From Volvox africanus (taxonomy: Eukaryota > Chlorophyta > Chlorophyceae > Chlamydomonadales > Volvocaceae), in assembly GCA_030268105.1 (NCBI GenBank), contig BSDZ01000079.1, forward strand, positions 2,671,501 through 2,735,500: DNA of 64,000 bases, written 5' to 3'. Of this stretch, positions 50,401 through 63,822 are shown one piece after another. The position numbers and the translations under genes were made by a program. A model generated the notes under the pieces. The model worked only from the letters and a program-made list of their open reading frames with translations. It was not told where the DNA came from and made no database searches. Each line of letters opens with the position of its first letter. Within the stretch, counting starts at the first letter, position 1.

Positions 50401-53400
50401 CCCGCTGCTTCACTTGGCCTCCCTCCCTCGCTCTTACCCCCTGGCGTGTAGGTGATGATTCCAGTGGTGGAGGCATGGTGCCGGCAAAACAACCATCACG
50501 TGTCTCGTTTCATGATCCCTTTGTCGTACGCCGCTATCCTCGGCGGACTCTGCACTATCATCGGCACCTCCACGAATCTCATCGCTCGTGGACTGGCGCA
50601 GCAGGAGGTTCCGGAGCTGCGGATTCCCTTCATCGAGATTGGTGAGAGGAAGTCAGGGAACCTTTTCGCGCCCCTTCCGAGAACGGGTTTAGTCGGGAAG
50701 GGGGGGAAGGTGTTGATGGGATAACGCCTCGGGGCATGGGGGTAGGGTCAGGCGGGGTGTGTTTGTCTGTGTGTGTGTGTGGGGGGGGTGCCTCTATGTT
50801 GTGTGTAGGATAGGGGGGTACATCACCCGTGGCCACTAACCTGGCAGTCCCTACCTTCCCCGGTGTTTCGGGGCACCCTCATCCAGTCTCCCATGCCGAC
50901 TTCTCCGAAATCAGTGGTTTTCCCAGGTTCAGCACCCACCACCAGCTCTATGTGTATGCGCGCGCGGGATGCGTATTTTCGGATGTGATGTGATATGAAT
51001 GTGTTTTGTTGTGACACGGGGAGAGATAGCCTGATGGGGGTTATGGATTTGTGAATGCCGTGGTGCCTGTGAACTCACATGACCAGGTGCCCATGCTGCT
51101 CACTCGCCCACCCACCTACCCACCAATCTATTTGCTTATCCACCCCTCCACTTAATTACTCAAGAAATTTCGGTAAGAAGGTTAGTAGGTTAGTAGTTTT
51201 CAAAGTACCTCCCTCACAGGTGTGGTTGCTCGCCCCACACAGGCGTCATCGGTCTCCCCTTGACTGTGGCGGGGGGCCTGTACGTCGTGGTGATGTCCCC
51301 GCTGCTGCTTCCGAAGCGGGAGCCCATGATGACCTCAGTCGTGGCCGACCCGCGGGAATACGTGGTCAGTGTGAAAGTGGACGCCCGGTACGCGCACATA
51401 GGCAAGTGGGGGGCCGCGAGGTAAAAAAAGGGGAGATACCAAAAAAAGGGAGATACCATAGGGTCTGGCCGCGGGGCGCGACCGTGATCCCCCTCTGGTG
51501 TACGGTAAGGTACGCTGTGTCAAAACTACAGTGTGTAATCTCGCTGAAACGAAATGCTTTGCTGGTGGGAAAACACAGAAGTGGCCCCGACACGACACGA
51601 TACGATATGATACGATACGATAGGATATGATACGATATGATGTGATATGATATGATGTGATATGATATGATATGATATGATATGATATGATATGATATGA
51701 TATGATATGATATGATATGATATGATATGATATGATATGATATGATATGATATGATATGATATGATACGGCAAGATACGATACACGCCATTAGGCGGCGA
51801 CAAGCTAGGACTGTTTGTGAGAGGATGCTGTGCGTATCGCCGGACGAACAGGGTGTATGTATTCCTCGACCGTATCTCGGACCCCAACCCCCTACCCCTA
51901 ACCACCCCCCGGCCCCACCCCCCAGGTCGCACCATCGAGGCAGCGGGTCTGCGCCACCTGCGCGGCCTCTTCCTCGCAGACCTGCAGCGGCGAGACGGCA
52001 CCGCGGTGCCCTCGCCGCCGCCCACCACCATCATCCTGCAGGCAGGGCGGAACACTGGGGGAGGGGAGGGGGAGGGGGAGGGGTGGTCCCTGCTGGCTGT
52101 TCTAAATCTTGGCCGTCTCGGCCTAGCATGGCAGTCCGTACACCGTGACATCGTTTTTCCCTACAGTGCCGAAGTGAGGTGTTCATTGCGCCGGAGGGGC
52201 CTTCCTCCGTGTCGTCCGATTTCCATTGCGTTGAACAGAGCTGCTTTTGGATTTGTCGTTTGGGATTCCTGGCCGGCCCTCACCCTTCCCCGCAGCTTGT
52301 GGGAGATGGCTCAATGCGCCTTCTGGGTGCCTACCAAGGTTCTGTGGGACACAATCTCTCACTTGCCTAATACCCTTGTGATGTTATAAGTCAATACATT
52401 TGCCCTCCCCGCCTCTTCCACACCCGTTGGTTCTCAACTCCACCGACTCATACACACATACACACACATACACACACATACACATACACATACACACACA
52501 TACACATACACACACATACACATACACACACACCCGCCCCGCATCTGTTCTGCCTTAGGGCGACAAGCTGACGTTTGCGGGAGACATCCACGGCATGCAG
52601 CACATCCTCACCCTTCCTGGCCTCAACCCAATCAGTAAGTGCCCCGCGGCCATTACTAAGCCAACCGCCAGCCTCGTCATCAGTGCGATCCAAACATTGT
52701 TTGACGATCCGTGACTCCATTGCCTCCATTGTCTGCATGATGCTCCTGAACCCCCAATGCGTCTTCCTGGATGCCGTACCCCATCGCGCATATTTGTAAC
52801 GATCCGGGTACGACAAGGGCGGTGCATCAGCCCGTCTCCTCTCCTCTGGGGCGTCTGGGATCCCTTGTCCCGCAGGTTGCTGTTTTCCTGACGACTGTCT
52901 TCCCCGGGTTTGTTGCAACCAACTCGGCCCCAGGTTCTTCTGAGGTGGCGACGGAATTCGAGGAAAGCGCCGCAGCGGCCGGGGAGGTAGACCGCGTGAT
53001 GGTGGAGGCGGTGAGGGCGGGCTTGGGGGAAGCGTGCAGGGGGGAGCTTGGGTCGCGTTGCATGATGCAGGACCCAGCAGGGAGCTTAACGGAACTTAAC
53101 GCACCACCCTAGTCGTTTGGGATTGGTCGTGCTCCAGCCCGGATGTGGGGCCGAGGACAGTATGGCCTGTCTGGTGGCGGTGCGCTTCTGACATCGCGAG
53201 CACTGGTAAGGACCAGGGGGTTCTGCGCGAGTGGGTACCGCATCCCCGCCAGGGCTGGTCATGGTGGTCATGGTCGTGGTGCCCCCCGCCCTCCTCTCGC
53301 GGCGCAGGTTGTGGCACTGGGCAGCCCCATCGTCAACATGACCATCCGCGACTGCCACTTTCGCTCTCGCTATGGCGCCGTGGTGCTGGCGGTGCATCGC

Positions 53401-56027
53401 AACGGGGAGCGTATCGTGGGGGGTCTTGGGGACATCGTCGTCAAGGTACTGCAAACCGCCGCAGCAGCAGGGGGACGAAACTTGAAACGCGCGACCTCAC
53501 CGTGTGCTAGCTCGAGGGAGCCGCCTCATGGCATTTCGTACTTATTTACGACAAGGAGAGGGCGGATGGAAATTGACAGATCGATTTGGCAAATCTAGCA
53601 GGCGTGCAGTGTTGTCGCGTTTGGCGAGGCGCGCGCGTCGTTTAAGTCAATTAAGTCAATTTGTTATGTTCACCCGCGCGGGGCTGCTGCGTCATTCATT
53701 AAACCGGGCTCTCGTTCCTTGATATGCCCTTCACTGACTGCTCCGCTGCCGCCGCAACCTGCGCTGTGCAACGGCGCTGCAGCATCTTTCCCCACCCCTA
53801 GCTCCCTCCCCTCCCCCTTCCCTCCCACCTTGACGGCCGAAGGGCGGTGACACGATGTTGCTGGAGGCGAGTCCCGACTTTCTGGAGAAGTTCAAGCACT
53901 CCAGCGAGTGGGCCCTGGCAGTGGACGCCTTCCGGTGAGGGGGGTAAGAGAAGGGCGAGAGGACTGGGTAAATACGGGCTGGGGAGTAAGGGGGAAGTCG
54001 AATAAAATGAATCCTTCTGCTTATACTGAAGAAACGAGGATTAACCGTGAGTGTCGAATGATGGCCGACGCCGTTTTAAGTAAGGAAAGGGCGGGAAGGG
54101 AGGGGGAGAAGGGAGGGGGTGAGGCAGGCAGGCAGGCAAGCAGGGAGCCCCTGTCTGGGGCTTACTGTAACACTCCGATCGAGTAAAATATATGCCCTGT
54201 CAGTGAGGAGGGCGCGTGCGTGTGAATGGGACCGCACACGCAGGCGCTGAGGCAAATTTCTGGGGCCACGCACAAGGCTAAGGAGGGGATAAACACGTCA
54301 GCGTGTAGCGAGGACGCGTTGCATTGCCTCATGTCTTATGACCCCTGATGCATGCTAAGCCTGTTCTGTACGTAGCCTACGGGGGCTAACTGAGCACTTT
54401 GCGCACGGCTATGCCTGTGTTGGTTCCCTCCATTTTGCCCGTCCTCGCCGTCACTTGACTGCACCGCACAGGGTTTCTCCAGCCCGGAAGGACCCTCTGG
54501 CGTTGTTGGTTTCGATGGGTGTCTTCGTGGCTATGGTGGTACTCAACAGGTGGACGGGCAGGGAGTGGGAAGTTGAAGGGAGGGAGGGAGGGCGGAAGGG
54601 GCAACATGGACTTGTGCCCAAGCCTACTGGCAAATCCGCACACCCCTGGTCCCCTCCAAGTGCTTCCAATGGAAGGACGTGACGTATTTATGGATTTGCA
54701 AAGGTCGGGGAGTTCTCTCATCGCCCTCCATTACTTCTATTCCCTATTTTTATTTTACTCTCTCGCTACCGACCCCCATCCGCAGCATGGACATGATCCC
54801 GCTTTCCACGTCGGCGTTGATCTGCCTGTTCACTTACTTGCTCACGGGCATCCTGACGGTGCAGCAAGCGCGCAAGGCGATACCTGGGTCAGTGCTACTA
54901 ACGGTGGCGGGGGCCTTTGGAATGGCCAAGGCGCTTACAGTGACAGGTGCGACTGGCGGAAGGGCCGAGGACACGCCGGCACGTCGTCGTCATCAACCAA
55001 CAAAACTAATCTGAACTAACCGCAATCCGCATAGGATCCGGAATTCCCGCCCACGCGAACCGGCCCACTGCTTGACGTGTTTTCCTGGCGGTGTAACCCC
55101 GGAACGCTGTCATTCTGCCCTCTCTGCACTCGGCCGCGCTCCACTTCGCCCTCCAGGCGTTGCTGAGCGCCTGGCTGCCTCCCTCCTCCACTGCTTCAGC
55201 TGGATGGGCAGCGCCGCAGCCGTCACGGCCGTGTACGTGACCACCTCCCTGCTGACGGCTCTGCTGAGCAACGGAGCCTCCATCACCCTCATGTTCCCCA
55301 TCGCATTGCTCATGTCGAAGCAGGCGGGCATCGGCTTCAAGGGCCCGCTGTACGCCATCATGGTGGGAGCCTCATCCGACTTCTCCACACCCATCGGCTA
55401 CCAAACCAACCTCATGGTGCGTCTCTCTTGGCGCCGTTCTTGCGCCTGCGTGCGCCCTACGGCCCTCCGCATCGCGCTACGGCCCCTCCGGCCCTTAACC
55501 CTCCTGGCACAGTCCGTGGGCGGAGCAACCTACACTGTGAAATGCGTCAGCAGCAAGGTGTTCGTAGCCCTTGTTGGCAGTCGCCGCTGCGACGGCCTTT
55601 GCATGTTGCGGTTGTTGTGGCAGTAGCCCGCGCCAGCTGAGGCGGGGCCGGGCTGACGGCTCTGATACTCCTCAACAGCCAAGCGCGACCCCGGCGCCGA
55701 CACGGGGGCCCTCGAGCTCACGGGACACCCTCAAGACCTGCACTCTATTTCGGCATCCTGTTCTCCACCTCACCTCACGCCTCCCCTCTCCTCTCCTCTC
55801 CTCTCCTCTCCCCGCACCTCAACCCGCACCTCACACTTCACCCCACCTCAGCAGGATTGGCCGCAATCACCGCCTCCGCCCCCGTGTGTGCTTCCTTCTG
55901 CCCGGCTGATGTGTAGGTGAGCGGCCCGGGTGGCTACCGCTTCTTGGACTACACCCGCTTCGGTTTGCCGCTGCAGTTCATAGCTGGGCTGATCACAGTG
56001 CCCATATGCGTGTTTTACTTCAACTAA
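47493..56027 (+). CDS. SLT: SLT/SAC1-like DASS-family sodium/sulfate-type transporter
   Basis: Fifteen exons with agreeing phases, 721 aa: 47493-47704, 47779-47925, 48553-48838, 49837-49899, 50452-50641, 51243-51401, 51926-52041, 52559-52634, 52934-53010, 53308-53445, 53843-53934, 54472-54549, 54786-54946, 55157-55416, 55917-56027. The plasma-membrane anion symporter core is split in two. First half: helices from about residue 100, the first substrate motif NNTP (230-233) and GTSTNLIA (274-281). Second half: LLSNGASITLMFPIA (about 634-648) and GASSDFSTPIGYQTNLM (669-685). Between them lie two RCK_C (TrkA-C) domains, GRTIEAAGLRHLRGLF and VVALGSPIVNMTIRDCHFRSRYGAVVLAVHR...GLGDIVV. In Chlamydomonas, relatives take up sulfate and are induced by sulfur starvation. 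Introns 6 and 7 have GC donors. The exon 7 end and the N-terminal exon are the least certain parts. Confidence 0.88.
48943..49083. repeat. Inverted repeat with AT-rich core in SLT intron 3
   Basis: The 19-bp end 48943-48961 is the exact reverse complement of 49065-49083. The 103 bp between them consist of TATA/AGATA-type repeats that are themselves largely self-complementary. The whole could fold as an imperfect hairpin of about 140 nt. It may be a miniature foldback element or a microsatellite grown between inverted ends. Confidence 0.8.
51598..51770. repeat. GATAT pentamer array in SLT intron 6
   Basis: More than 20 uninterrupted GATAT units at 51661-51766, flanked by degenerate units (GATAC, GATGT) from about 51598. 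It occupies a large part of the 524-bp intron 51402-51925. Confidence 0.95.
52449..52533. repeat. CACATA/CA microsatellite in SLT intron 7
   Basis: Alternating ACAC and ATAC units for about 85 bp, ending 25 bp before the acceptor of exon 52559-52634. Confidence 0.95.
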
Positions 56028-59000
56028 AGGGCGACGCGCGCAAGGGCGTAGGGCGACATAGTGAGGCGATAGGAGCGCAGCGAGCTGCTACAGTATTAAA
56101 ACGCATGTATTGGCCCAAGCGCAGTGCGGCCATCCGGACAAGACAGACATGTCGAGCGTATTGGATGAAGTGGTGTGCCCCTTGACGCCGCACGGGCTCC
56201 GCCCCTTCCAAGCACGGTTGGTGATGGTTGGCAAGCCCCATGCCCAGTCCAGAGCACTGTCAATGTGCGTGGTACAGAAAGACGGACGGACGGACGGACG
56301 TCTGCGATGCGAAGTGAAGACAGACGGATTGTGAGATCGGGCCCTTAAGCGTGCGGCTCATCGTTACGGTTCTTTGGCGCGCGGATGTGGCAGTGATACT
56401 GTTGCCGGGGCAGGGGTAGCGGTGGCGGTGCTGCTATAGGGGATTGGGGGGCCACCTGCGTGCGTGCGACCTTAAGCACGTTGAAGGGCAACGAAGCAAC
56501 GTGGAATGTATGAGGACTGCATGTGAAGGCGTGAGGGAGCATAGCAACTGGGTCAGTAGGAAGCGGGGTGGAGCCGTCAGGGGAAAGAAGGGAAGGATCG
56601 AATGAGGTGCTTTCTGGATGAGTAGCTGTTGCCTGGTGCATGAAGTAGTGGGGATGGAGCTGAAGTTTAGGAAGAAGGCACTGCAGGGGCTGCGGATACC
56701 AGCGATGTGGCAGCGGCGGGTGGGGGAGTTGCCCTCAAGGGCGGGCGACTTGCGCAAGGTCAGGCCCACGGATTCTTGCCCTCGGTCATCTGACGTCTCC
56801 TTCGTTTGCGAAAGGTGAGATGCCTCAGGACATATCAACAGTCCCGGACGGGCTGACGAAATATGAGGGGTAAAAGGTACCGTCTTTTGAGGCTTGCGAA
56901 GGAAGGGCGGGAGGGGAATGGCTCCGTCGGCTCTTTGGTCGCACTTGATAGGGATAAAAGGAGGGAAGGGGGAAAGGGCGCGAGATCATACTGCTGACAC
57001 ACTCGGCAAAAGGATGCCATGTTTGCCTACATATAATAAGGTAACGAATGCGAAGGAAATTTCTTTGCTCATGTGCCCGAGTACCGTAGCCAAGGCTTGA
57101 TGTACGGATGGTGAATTACGTTTGCCAGCATGCGCGTTTTCTAAGGACTGTAGTAAACCAGCATTATACGGGCACAGGAATATACCTCCCTGCTTGCTCG
57201 GGCAGACGCCTAGGGAAGGGCATGGAAACGCGAACGTGAAAGGGGGGGGGCGCGATTACTTTTAAGGTTTTTGCGAGGTGCGAGTTCTCAAAGTTCTTCT
57301 GCTAAATGTTCCTCTTTATCGCGGTGGCAGCAATGTCATAGTCTGATTCCAATCGCTGAGTTGGGTCGATGGCTTGTGAGTTTCAACGTAGTTCTTGAGG
57401 GGCAGATCCCCTCCCAGGGGGGGGGTTGCAGTTACGGAGTCCGATAATTCGAGAACAGCACAAAGCGTATACCCGTAGGTGGGCGTCTACTCAGGGCTTC
57501 TGGGCCATCACGACCTCTTGATTACATTTATGGCCGGAGGCTTACGGCCCTTTGACAGGATGGGTGCTTAATGCCATCATATTGATATCACGGCAACAGC
57601 AGAAGTAGTAACAGTATTATAATATTAGTAGCACCTACAAGCAAATGTTGCTGCAAATCGCGTCTGCTTTATCGCCGCGGTTTTGGTATGTAGCGGCTTT
57701 ATGCACGTCAGATCACATTCCTCGACGATGTCGTTTCTTGTGCCATTAAGACCACATTACCTGCAGTTAGTTGTTCGTTCGGGGCTCCCTGTGTCATGTG
57801 ACTCACTCGTGCTTGCAAGGGGCGCCAGCGCCGTTGCGTGTGGGACCGGGTATGTCACGAGAACCCAAAGCAGAACGAAATGCTGTGGTCTGCATTAAAC
57901 GCCGCGTTAAGCATGCAGTCAAAGGGTCTTGGTGCGGCGCGTGTGTCGAGCGAGAAATGTTCGCTCGGTCCCCAATGGCCGGTACGGGTCCTGTGATTCA
58001 CAGTCGTGACGCCCTCTCCAAAAGGCATTTGAAAAGTACTGATGGTGTTTTCAGCTGCTTCCTGAGGCTCTTCGTCGTGCTGTTGACAAAAGCGTGGGAA
58101 TGGGAGCAAGCTGCGTACGTCGATGAAGTTCTCTGGGGCACACAGTCGCTCTCGTGCCTGGGGAGTGCATGCGGCTCTTCGTCCGGAAACTCCCTCCTGT
58201 GCGATGCCGCGAGCATACAGGAACGGCAAGACGTGGCAGCTTGCTTTGTGCTAAGCATTTTGTCGAGGTGGTATTCCTCCCCGTGGGATCTTGAAATGGC
58301 AACGGACCTGAAAGTTAGGTTGGGGTGGGGTGGGAGAAGGGAGAAGGGAGGAAAAGGGGAAGGGATGTAGAAGTATTCTTTTAAGGTATGATAGATGCAG
58401 GGGTTACTCTTTAAGATATGCCAACTGCACTACAAAAAGGATGTACACGCTGTAGGTTCATTTGTTTGTATGATGGGATTAACACGTCTGGCGAAAGGCA
58501 ACAATACAAATTGTTTTTTTAGGGTTCCCTGCGGAATCGTCAACGAAGTTATTACTTGCACCCGCATGCCCATCGATCTCGACGGCAGCTCTACCCGAGT
58601 GCCCAACAACTCTAGACGACGGCAACGGCAACGTTGTGTGCGTGTGTGGGGGGGCCAGTTCGTCTTGTGGGCAATTCTCTCTATTCTGTGCTCCGAAGCC
58701 GCATCAGGACACCACCACGGTGCGGCCGCCCTTGGCCGAAAATGGCGGCTGCAACTGTGGCCCGGTGCGGTTTGGCGGTAGGGCTTTGGGGCATGATCGT
58801 TCAGCGGTGGCGAAGGGGTAATATGACGATTTTCTCCTGACGGTGTGGGAGAGTAGCAACCGTCCCCAGGATCAGCCGTCGCAGCACGCCGGCGTAAGAG
58901 GAGGCCCTGGGCGGGTGATGGCCCCCGTTAGGAGGGCTTTCGGGAGGGTGCATTATCAGGAAGCAATGCGGACACTGAGGAAACATCTTTGGGGATGTTC

Positions 59001-59537
59001 GGCCTGGATGCTAGGATGCAGGGTGAAAGTTTTGTTCTGGATTCCAAGCATATTTGTGCACGGCCTCCAAAAGTGCATCGTATAATCACATATCCTTCCA
59101 AGAACACCAGAACCTGATACATGGAGCTCAGGAGCTATGCTTACGCTTCAGTGCGCCGCCATAAGGTCATATTATTTACATCATGCACTCGATAGTAGTA
59201 TGACATACACAGCACATGGATTACGATACTGCGCGCCATATACACGAATACACCAGGATGTTACATCTTAGGAATCTCAAAATTAGACGGGCTATGTATT
59301 CACTTCGCCGATCCCAAAGGGGACCCTACAGGGTACAGGGGACCCTACCGCAAGTGTGGGGCATTGGGTGGAGTCTACTACCTTTCCAATCAATATACAT
59401 GTGCACGTGTACCGCGGCCTGAACACGTGTAGGCGTCAGACATGAGATGCGTCCGCGCGCATGGATAGGGCATCAGCAGCTACCTCTCTTCCGCCTCCTT
59501 AGGGGTGACGAATTCACATACCGGTATTGAATAGCGC
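56028..59537. other. No supported gene
   Basis: 3.5 kb between the 3' ends of SLT (+) and the glycosyltransferase (-), holding both 3' UTRs. A 199-codon plus-strand ORF at 57771-58370 and overlapping minus-strand ORFs show no domain and no splice structure. A minor GGAC repeat lies at 56283-56300. Confidence 0.4.
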
Positions 59538-61275
59538 TTACGTTTCTCCCCCTGCAGCTGCTACTACGACTGGTAGAGGGGGTGATTGATTTATATTGCA
59601 GTATGGCACGTTTCGCACCGCGTTCAAACGTTGCCGCAATTTCAGCTCCTTCTCTGGACCCCTCATGTACGTGAAGTTGTTGCTGGCAGTGTTGGCCCTT
59701 AAGTAACCTCGCGCAACGGAGCCCCACATGTGCACCACTTCACAGCCCTGGTAATCAGAAACACGCACTCGACCTGTCGGCCAAAACACCCTCTTTGCCT
59801 GCTTCCAGCGCAACCCCAACCATGCACCAGGATCAATTTGATGAGGGAGGTAGTTCACGTGGCGTCGCGCCAGCTCGTTGTAAACGTCAGTGAGCGGCTT
59901 GGGGCCAGCGGTGACCCAGTCGTTGGGGTTGCACGTTTTAGTGATGTATACGAGCACGTCGTACAGGTACGGATGGTGGGCGGTGAAGTACACAACGGCA
60001 CACTCGAAGTAGCTGGAGTCAGCCTTGCTGCGGACGACTTTGTTGATCTTGTCGGGACTGCATCGCCCGGAAAGGAGGAAAGGACGTGTGTTTTTAAGTA
60101 CCGACCTGAAAGAACAATCAAACTATGTGTGTCTTCACGCCATACCTGATAGGACGGATGACGAGCACGTCGCTGTCCAGGTACTGTCCACCATGACGAT
60201 ATACCAGCGCGAAACGCATCATGTCTGTCAGGTGCGAGAACCAGAAGCGGCCGGTGCTCAGCCTGACGGCGTTGGCCTGGAACCAGTTGTACAGGGGGGT
60301 ATCCTGTGTGTGAAGGGGGGGGGGAGAATAGGGGCAGCACTGGGGGTATTTGGAGCCACTGCAATTTTCAGGGACTTACGAATTATGGGGTAATAATACA
60401 ATACGCTGCAGAGTGCGGATTTAAGGCGAGTGTCATGCTTTTGCCAATACCCAGAAGTACATCCGAAATTCGAAAATATCCAAAATGCACAGCGGTGCTC
60501 GTTGCTCGCCTGCAGTGATTGCGTTGTGATACTAGTACAATCGTACCACATGCAGGTTTTCAGCAGAAGCAGCTGGTATCAGAACCCGCTGTACGATAAA
60601 TCCAAAACGTTTATCGTTAAATCTTCTTCTATGGACACCCTCTTCAGGTCTGCCTCTCCCCGTGTAGCTAGTAAGCCAGGACAGACCACCCGCATCTTGT
60701 CCACGTTAGAAGTCAAGCCTCGGTCGAAAGGATGGAATAAGGAAAAGGAGCCTGTCTTTGGGTAGGCCTAAGCCGAAGTAGCGGCCGACGCGCTTGTTTG
60801 ATGATGATGCAGCTCAAACCACCACCCACTTCATGCCTCCCTCATATCCTCTATAACGCACCTTAACTACATCACTGGGGTCGTAATGTACTAGAGTCGC
60901 CGCACCCCAGCCGTTCCGTTCCATATCAGCTTTCGTTAAGTTATTGGCCAGTAGGTACACGCGCTTGCCGTATACCTGCACGGCTGAGCCGATGCAGGCC
61001 ACTGCCAGGGCATCCAGAGTCCTGCGCCCGGTTGTCCATATCAAGAAGACGTTATTTGGACCGTTTGCGTCCAGCTCCCTGACCAGTGCGTGGTCGTAGC
61101 GACGTAGCTGACTGCTGACTGGCTCCTGTGTGATGGTCGAGGAGGCAGAGGCTGCCAGCGCCATGAGGATGGCAAGGCAGCGCAACATGAAGTGTATGGG
61201 TAGACGATGCGGAGGACACCAGCGATGGCTGTTGCTGCCACCGGGAGCTGCGGGTGGTGACTTTCTCAGCGCCAT
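59538..61275 (-). CDS. DXD-type glycosyltransferase (Gly_transf_sug / alpha-1,4-GT-like)
   Basis: Three exons with agreeing phases, 363 aa: 61275-60862, 60303-60146 and 60057-59538 (TAA). A single hydrophobic segment at about residues 29-46 (FMLRCLAILMALAASASS) after a basic stretch indicates a type II Golgi anchor or signal peptide. The catalytic part contains IWTTGRRTLDALAVACIGSA, then DTPLYNWFQANAVRLSTGRFWFSHLTDMMRFALVYRHGGQYLDSDVLVIRPI, where Asp181-Ser-Asp183 is the metal and nucleotide-sugar binding DXD motif. The third exon has HMWGS and an acidic/aromatic region as in alpha-1,4-galactosyl- and N-acetylglucosaminyl-transferases (GT32-like). The family transfers sugars onto glycolipid or glycoprotein. 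Donor and acceptor cannot be told from the sequence. The start could also be the downstream Met30. Confidence 0.85.
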
Positions 61276-62480
61276 AGCCGGAAATGAGATACATCTGTGT
61301 CAGGAAAATGGACTGAAAAGAGACCGCTGGTAGAGACATTCGAAAGCGCGTCGTAGTTAATGCAGGTTGCTTTTCCTGCGGGCGTGTGAGTTTGGATATT
61401 CCAACCTTCCATGGACTAAGGCGAGACTGTGCTGGACTCCTTATTTGCTTGCTTAGAAGCCTCCATGGAGGCAGAGCTAGATAACCTCAAAAGTCGGACT
61501 GTGCAAATGAAAGCCTTATTTTGATGCTATTAGGTAATCTGGGACTCCGTATGGGGGAAGGAGATGAGAAAGGGCGTTGCTGACCCTACCTGAAAGTCGC
61601 CGGGGAAGCCCGCGAGCAATGCAGCAGTCAGGGAACGCATAGACAAAAATTAAATATTAGGCAAGTAACCTGGGATCGCGAATGGGTTTGGGGCGTCATT
61701 GCCCTGGGGCAGGTGCGTGGCGCTTAAACAGGCGTCCGTGTCCCAACTACTACTTAGCCTCCGGATTTCTTTTTATCTGTCCCAGAATTTTTAATGATTT
61801 GAATATTTATTTTCTTGTAAGTCATCAATATTTATAATGACAGGTTTGCTGCTTTCATCCTAGACGCTCACTTTCGCCGGTTCTGATGGACATAGATGGA
61901 AGCCAACAGGCAACGAAAACAGATTCATGTATGAAACTCTTTTTCTTGATAATTAATTTTCCAGACTGCTCTACGAGTTTATGTCGTCTTGCATGATTCC
62001 CTTATGGTGTGATGGATATCCCCCTCGGGCTGAGAGAAACCGGCGCCCGTTGTAACCAACCGCAGGAAGCATGGGCGCCATGCGCCAGCTTGCAGGCAGT
62101 TGGCTTTGGATACGGCGGCAAAACGGTGTCTAACATTTTGTACACATAGTAGTTAAATATGCACCGAGCCTTGTTCTAGCTAATTTAAAGTTCCGTACGA
62201 TAGTCCTTGAAAACTGGATTCATTCCGTCAGCTAGCTTATGCTGGTAAGGCGAGAGGCTAACAACTTATAATATGCTGCCTCCTTAGCGAATAACGTTAG
62301 CAATAGCAAAGGGATTATTTTACATGGACGTTCTCCTTGGCCTCCGTGTGAAGGTACCTGCAACGGAATGGGGACTACAAGAAGGCGCATTCTGGTACGC
62401 GCCAGTTAATTAGGAAACTGCATCGATCTCTAGTGGGTTAATATCTGGATTCGGCTCCTCCCTCGTTCAGGGGTGTTATC
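61276..62480. other. No supported gene
   Basis: Upstream region of the glycosyltransferase and AT-rich sequence (61640-61960). No exon was recognised on either strand. Confidence 0.4.
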
Positions 62481-63089
62481 GTGCAGCTCGGCATCGACAC
62501 TTCGGGGTCATCATGTGTCGGCATCCAGTTTGATGGGCGTGACCTTTTCCATTGGCCTACTGATATGGTTATCGAATGGCTTGCCGATTCTATTTTGATG
62601 TTCAAACGCCCAAGACTAGGAGCCCCGGACAAAACAATCCTTCGGCCAACGGCCAGTCAGCGCGAACCGGCGCCCTGGATGGGTGCGGAAAACGTACTGC
62701 GCCATGCAAGCGAACACAATACGGGTCAGCGTTGCAAGGGCATCCCACCAGATGACCCAAGGGCCTCTCCACCAGCAGCGCTTGGCCTTGTCCATACCAG
62801 CAATACGAGCATTGGGACGGCCGACGCAGAACGAGAACGCGATTGCAGTGGCATTGTGGATCCTATAGGTATGGTCCAGGAACAAATCTGTTGGCGTAGG
62901 CAGCCAAAGCCAACTGGGGACCCCAGATTTGCAGGTTCGATCCTGTGCGGCGTTGTGGTGGAGGGCCCTTTTGCAAGCATGCGATCCAGAAGCGAACCTC
63001 AGCACTCAGGGTGTAAGCAGAGCACGTACTCTATTAGGGAGGGTGACCATGTGCTATGTAAGGCAGCTTGGTACATGGAGAATGGTTGA
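62481..63089 (+). CDS. Unidentified ORF
   Basis: A 202-codon open frame (first codon TTG-type or an internal exon) beginning QLGIDTSGSSCVGIQFDGRD and ending in a stop at 63087-63089. No domain, signal peptide or membrane helix is seen. It is preceded by CGTGCAG, which could be a splice acceptor. The opposite strand is also open over much of this interval, so a chance ORF or decayed element is possible. Confidence 0.2.
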   Translation: MQLGIDTSGSSCVGIQFDGRDLFHWPTDMVIEWLADSILMFKRPRLGAPDKTILRPTASQREPAPWMGAENVLRHASEHNTGQRCKGIPPDDPRASPPAALGLVHTSNTSIGTADAERERDCSGIVDPIGMVQEQICWRRQPKPTGDPRFAGSILCGVVVEGPFASMRSRSEPQHSGCKQSTYSIREGDHVLCKAAWYMENG

Positions 63090-63822
63090 GAGCACCTGGC
63101 GAGGTTGATAAGTCACTGCAACCGCCTGTTTTCATTCACTAGGTCCGGTCGTAACCTGCCAGCCCCATTAACGGTCCCTGTAGTCACCACCTTGCCGGTG
63201 GAAGTAATGGAGGGTCTCCCAAATGCACTCCTGCTGAAGGTGCCGGTGGCATAATCAAATTCTCCCGGTTCTAATCCCCGTCCCGCCAGCAGGTCAAGTG
63301 CCCAATGATGGTAAGCAAGCAGTCTATGGCTATTGGGGCGGCAAACTTCAGGCTAGCGTAAATCGAAAATGTCCGTATAAACTTGGGGAGAAGGCTGTAG
63401 CAGAGCAGGCCATGACGTGTATCAGCGAACACAAGGCGGCAGTGGTCGGTGCAGCGGAGGCGGGTGCGGCAGCCATGGCTGTGCCAGGTGGCTCCTTGAA
63501 CGGCGCCGAGTTTAACCCTAGCGTGGCACGTGCGCCAGTGGCTTCCGTGAATCCAATAACAAACTGAGGATGTGCGCAGGCTTTCACGCGATTACTCAGC
63601 ATGTGGTGCAGTTAATTCGTCCAAGCCTTTCCATTCCTTTGCTTGCTTCAGTGACGGCGTGGACCGTCGAATGTAGCATTTAAACATAACCTGCTGTCGG
63701 TTCCAACCGCCGCCCACCCTGCGCTTGTGCCGCAGCGGGTCGCAAACTGAGGGATTCAGTTATGCCTCAATGGACAGCGGGTTTGCCATAGGCCTCGTTC
63801 CTCGTTTCTGTCCTTGTTTCAG

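Noticed and set aside
51335..52151. ORFs with ISYHI repeats
   Set aside because: Translation of the GATAT pentamer array on the antisense strand of an SLT intron.
52168..52350. Possible extra SLT exon (CRSEVFIAPEGPSSV)
   Set aside because: It has an acceptor but no clear donor, and joining exon 51926-52041 straight to 52559-52634 gives a continuous RCK_C domain with correct phase.
57771..58370. 199-codon plus-strand ORF
   Set aside because: The opposite strand is equally open and neither reading has a domain or sensible composition. Most likely chance in GC-rich DNA.
63298..63567. Aquaporin-like GAEFNPSV motif
   Set aside because: Only the NPA-like tripeptide context fits. There are no membrane helices around it and no second motif.
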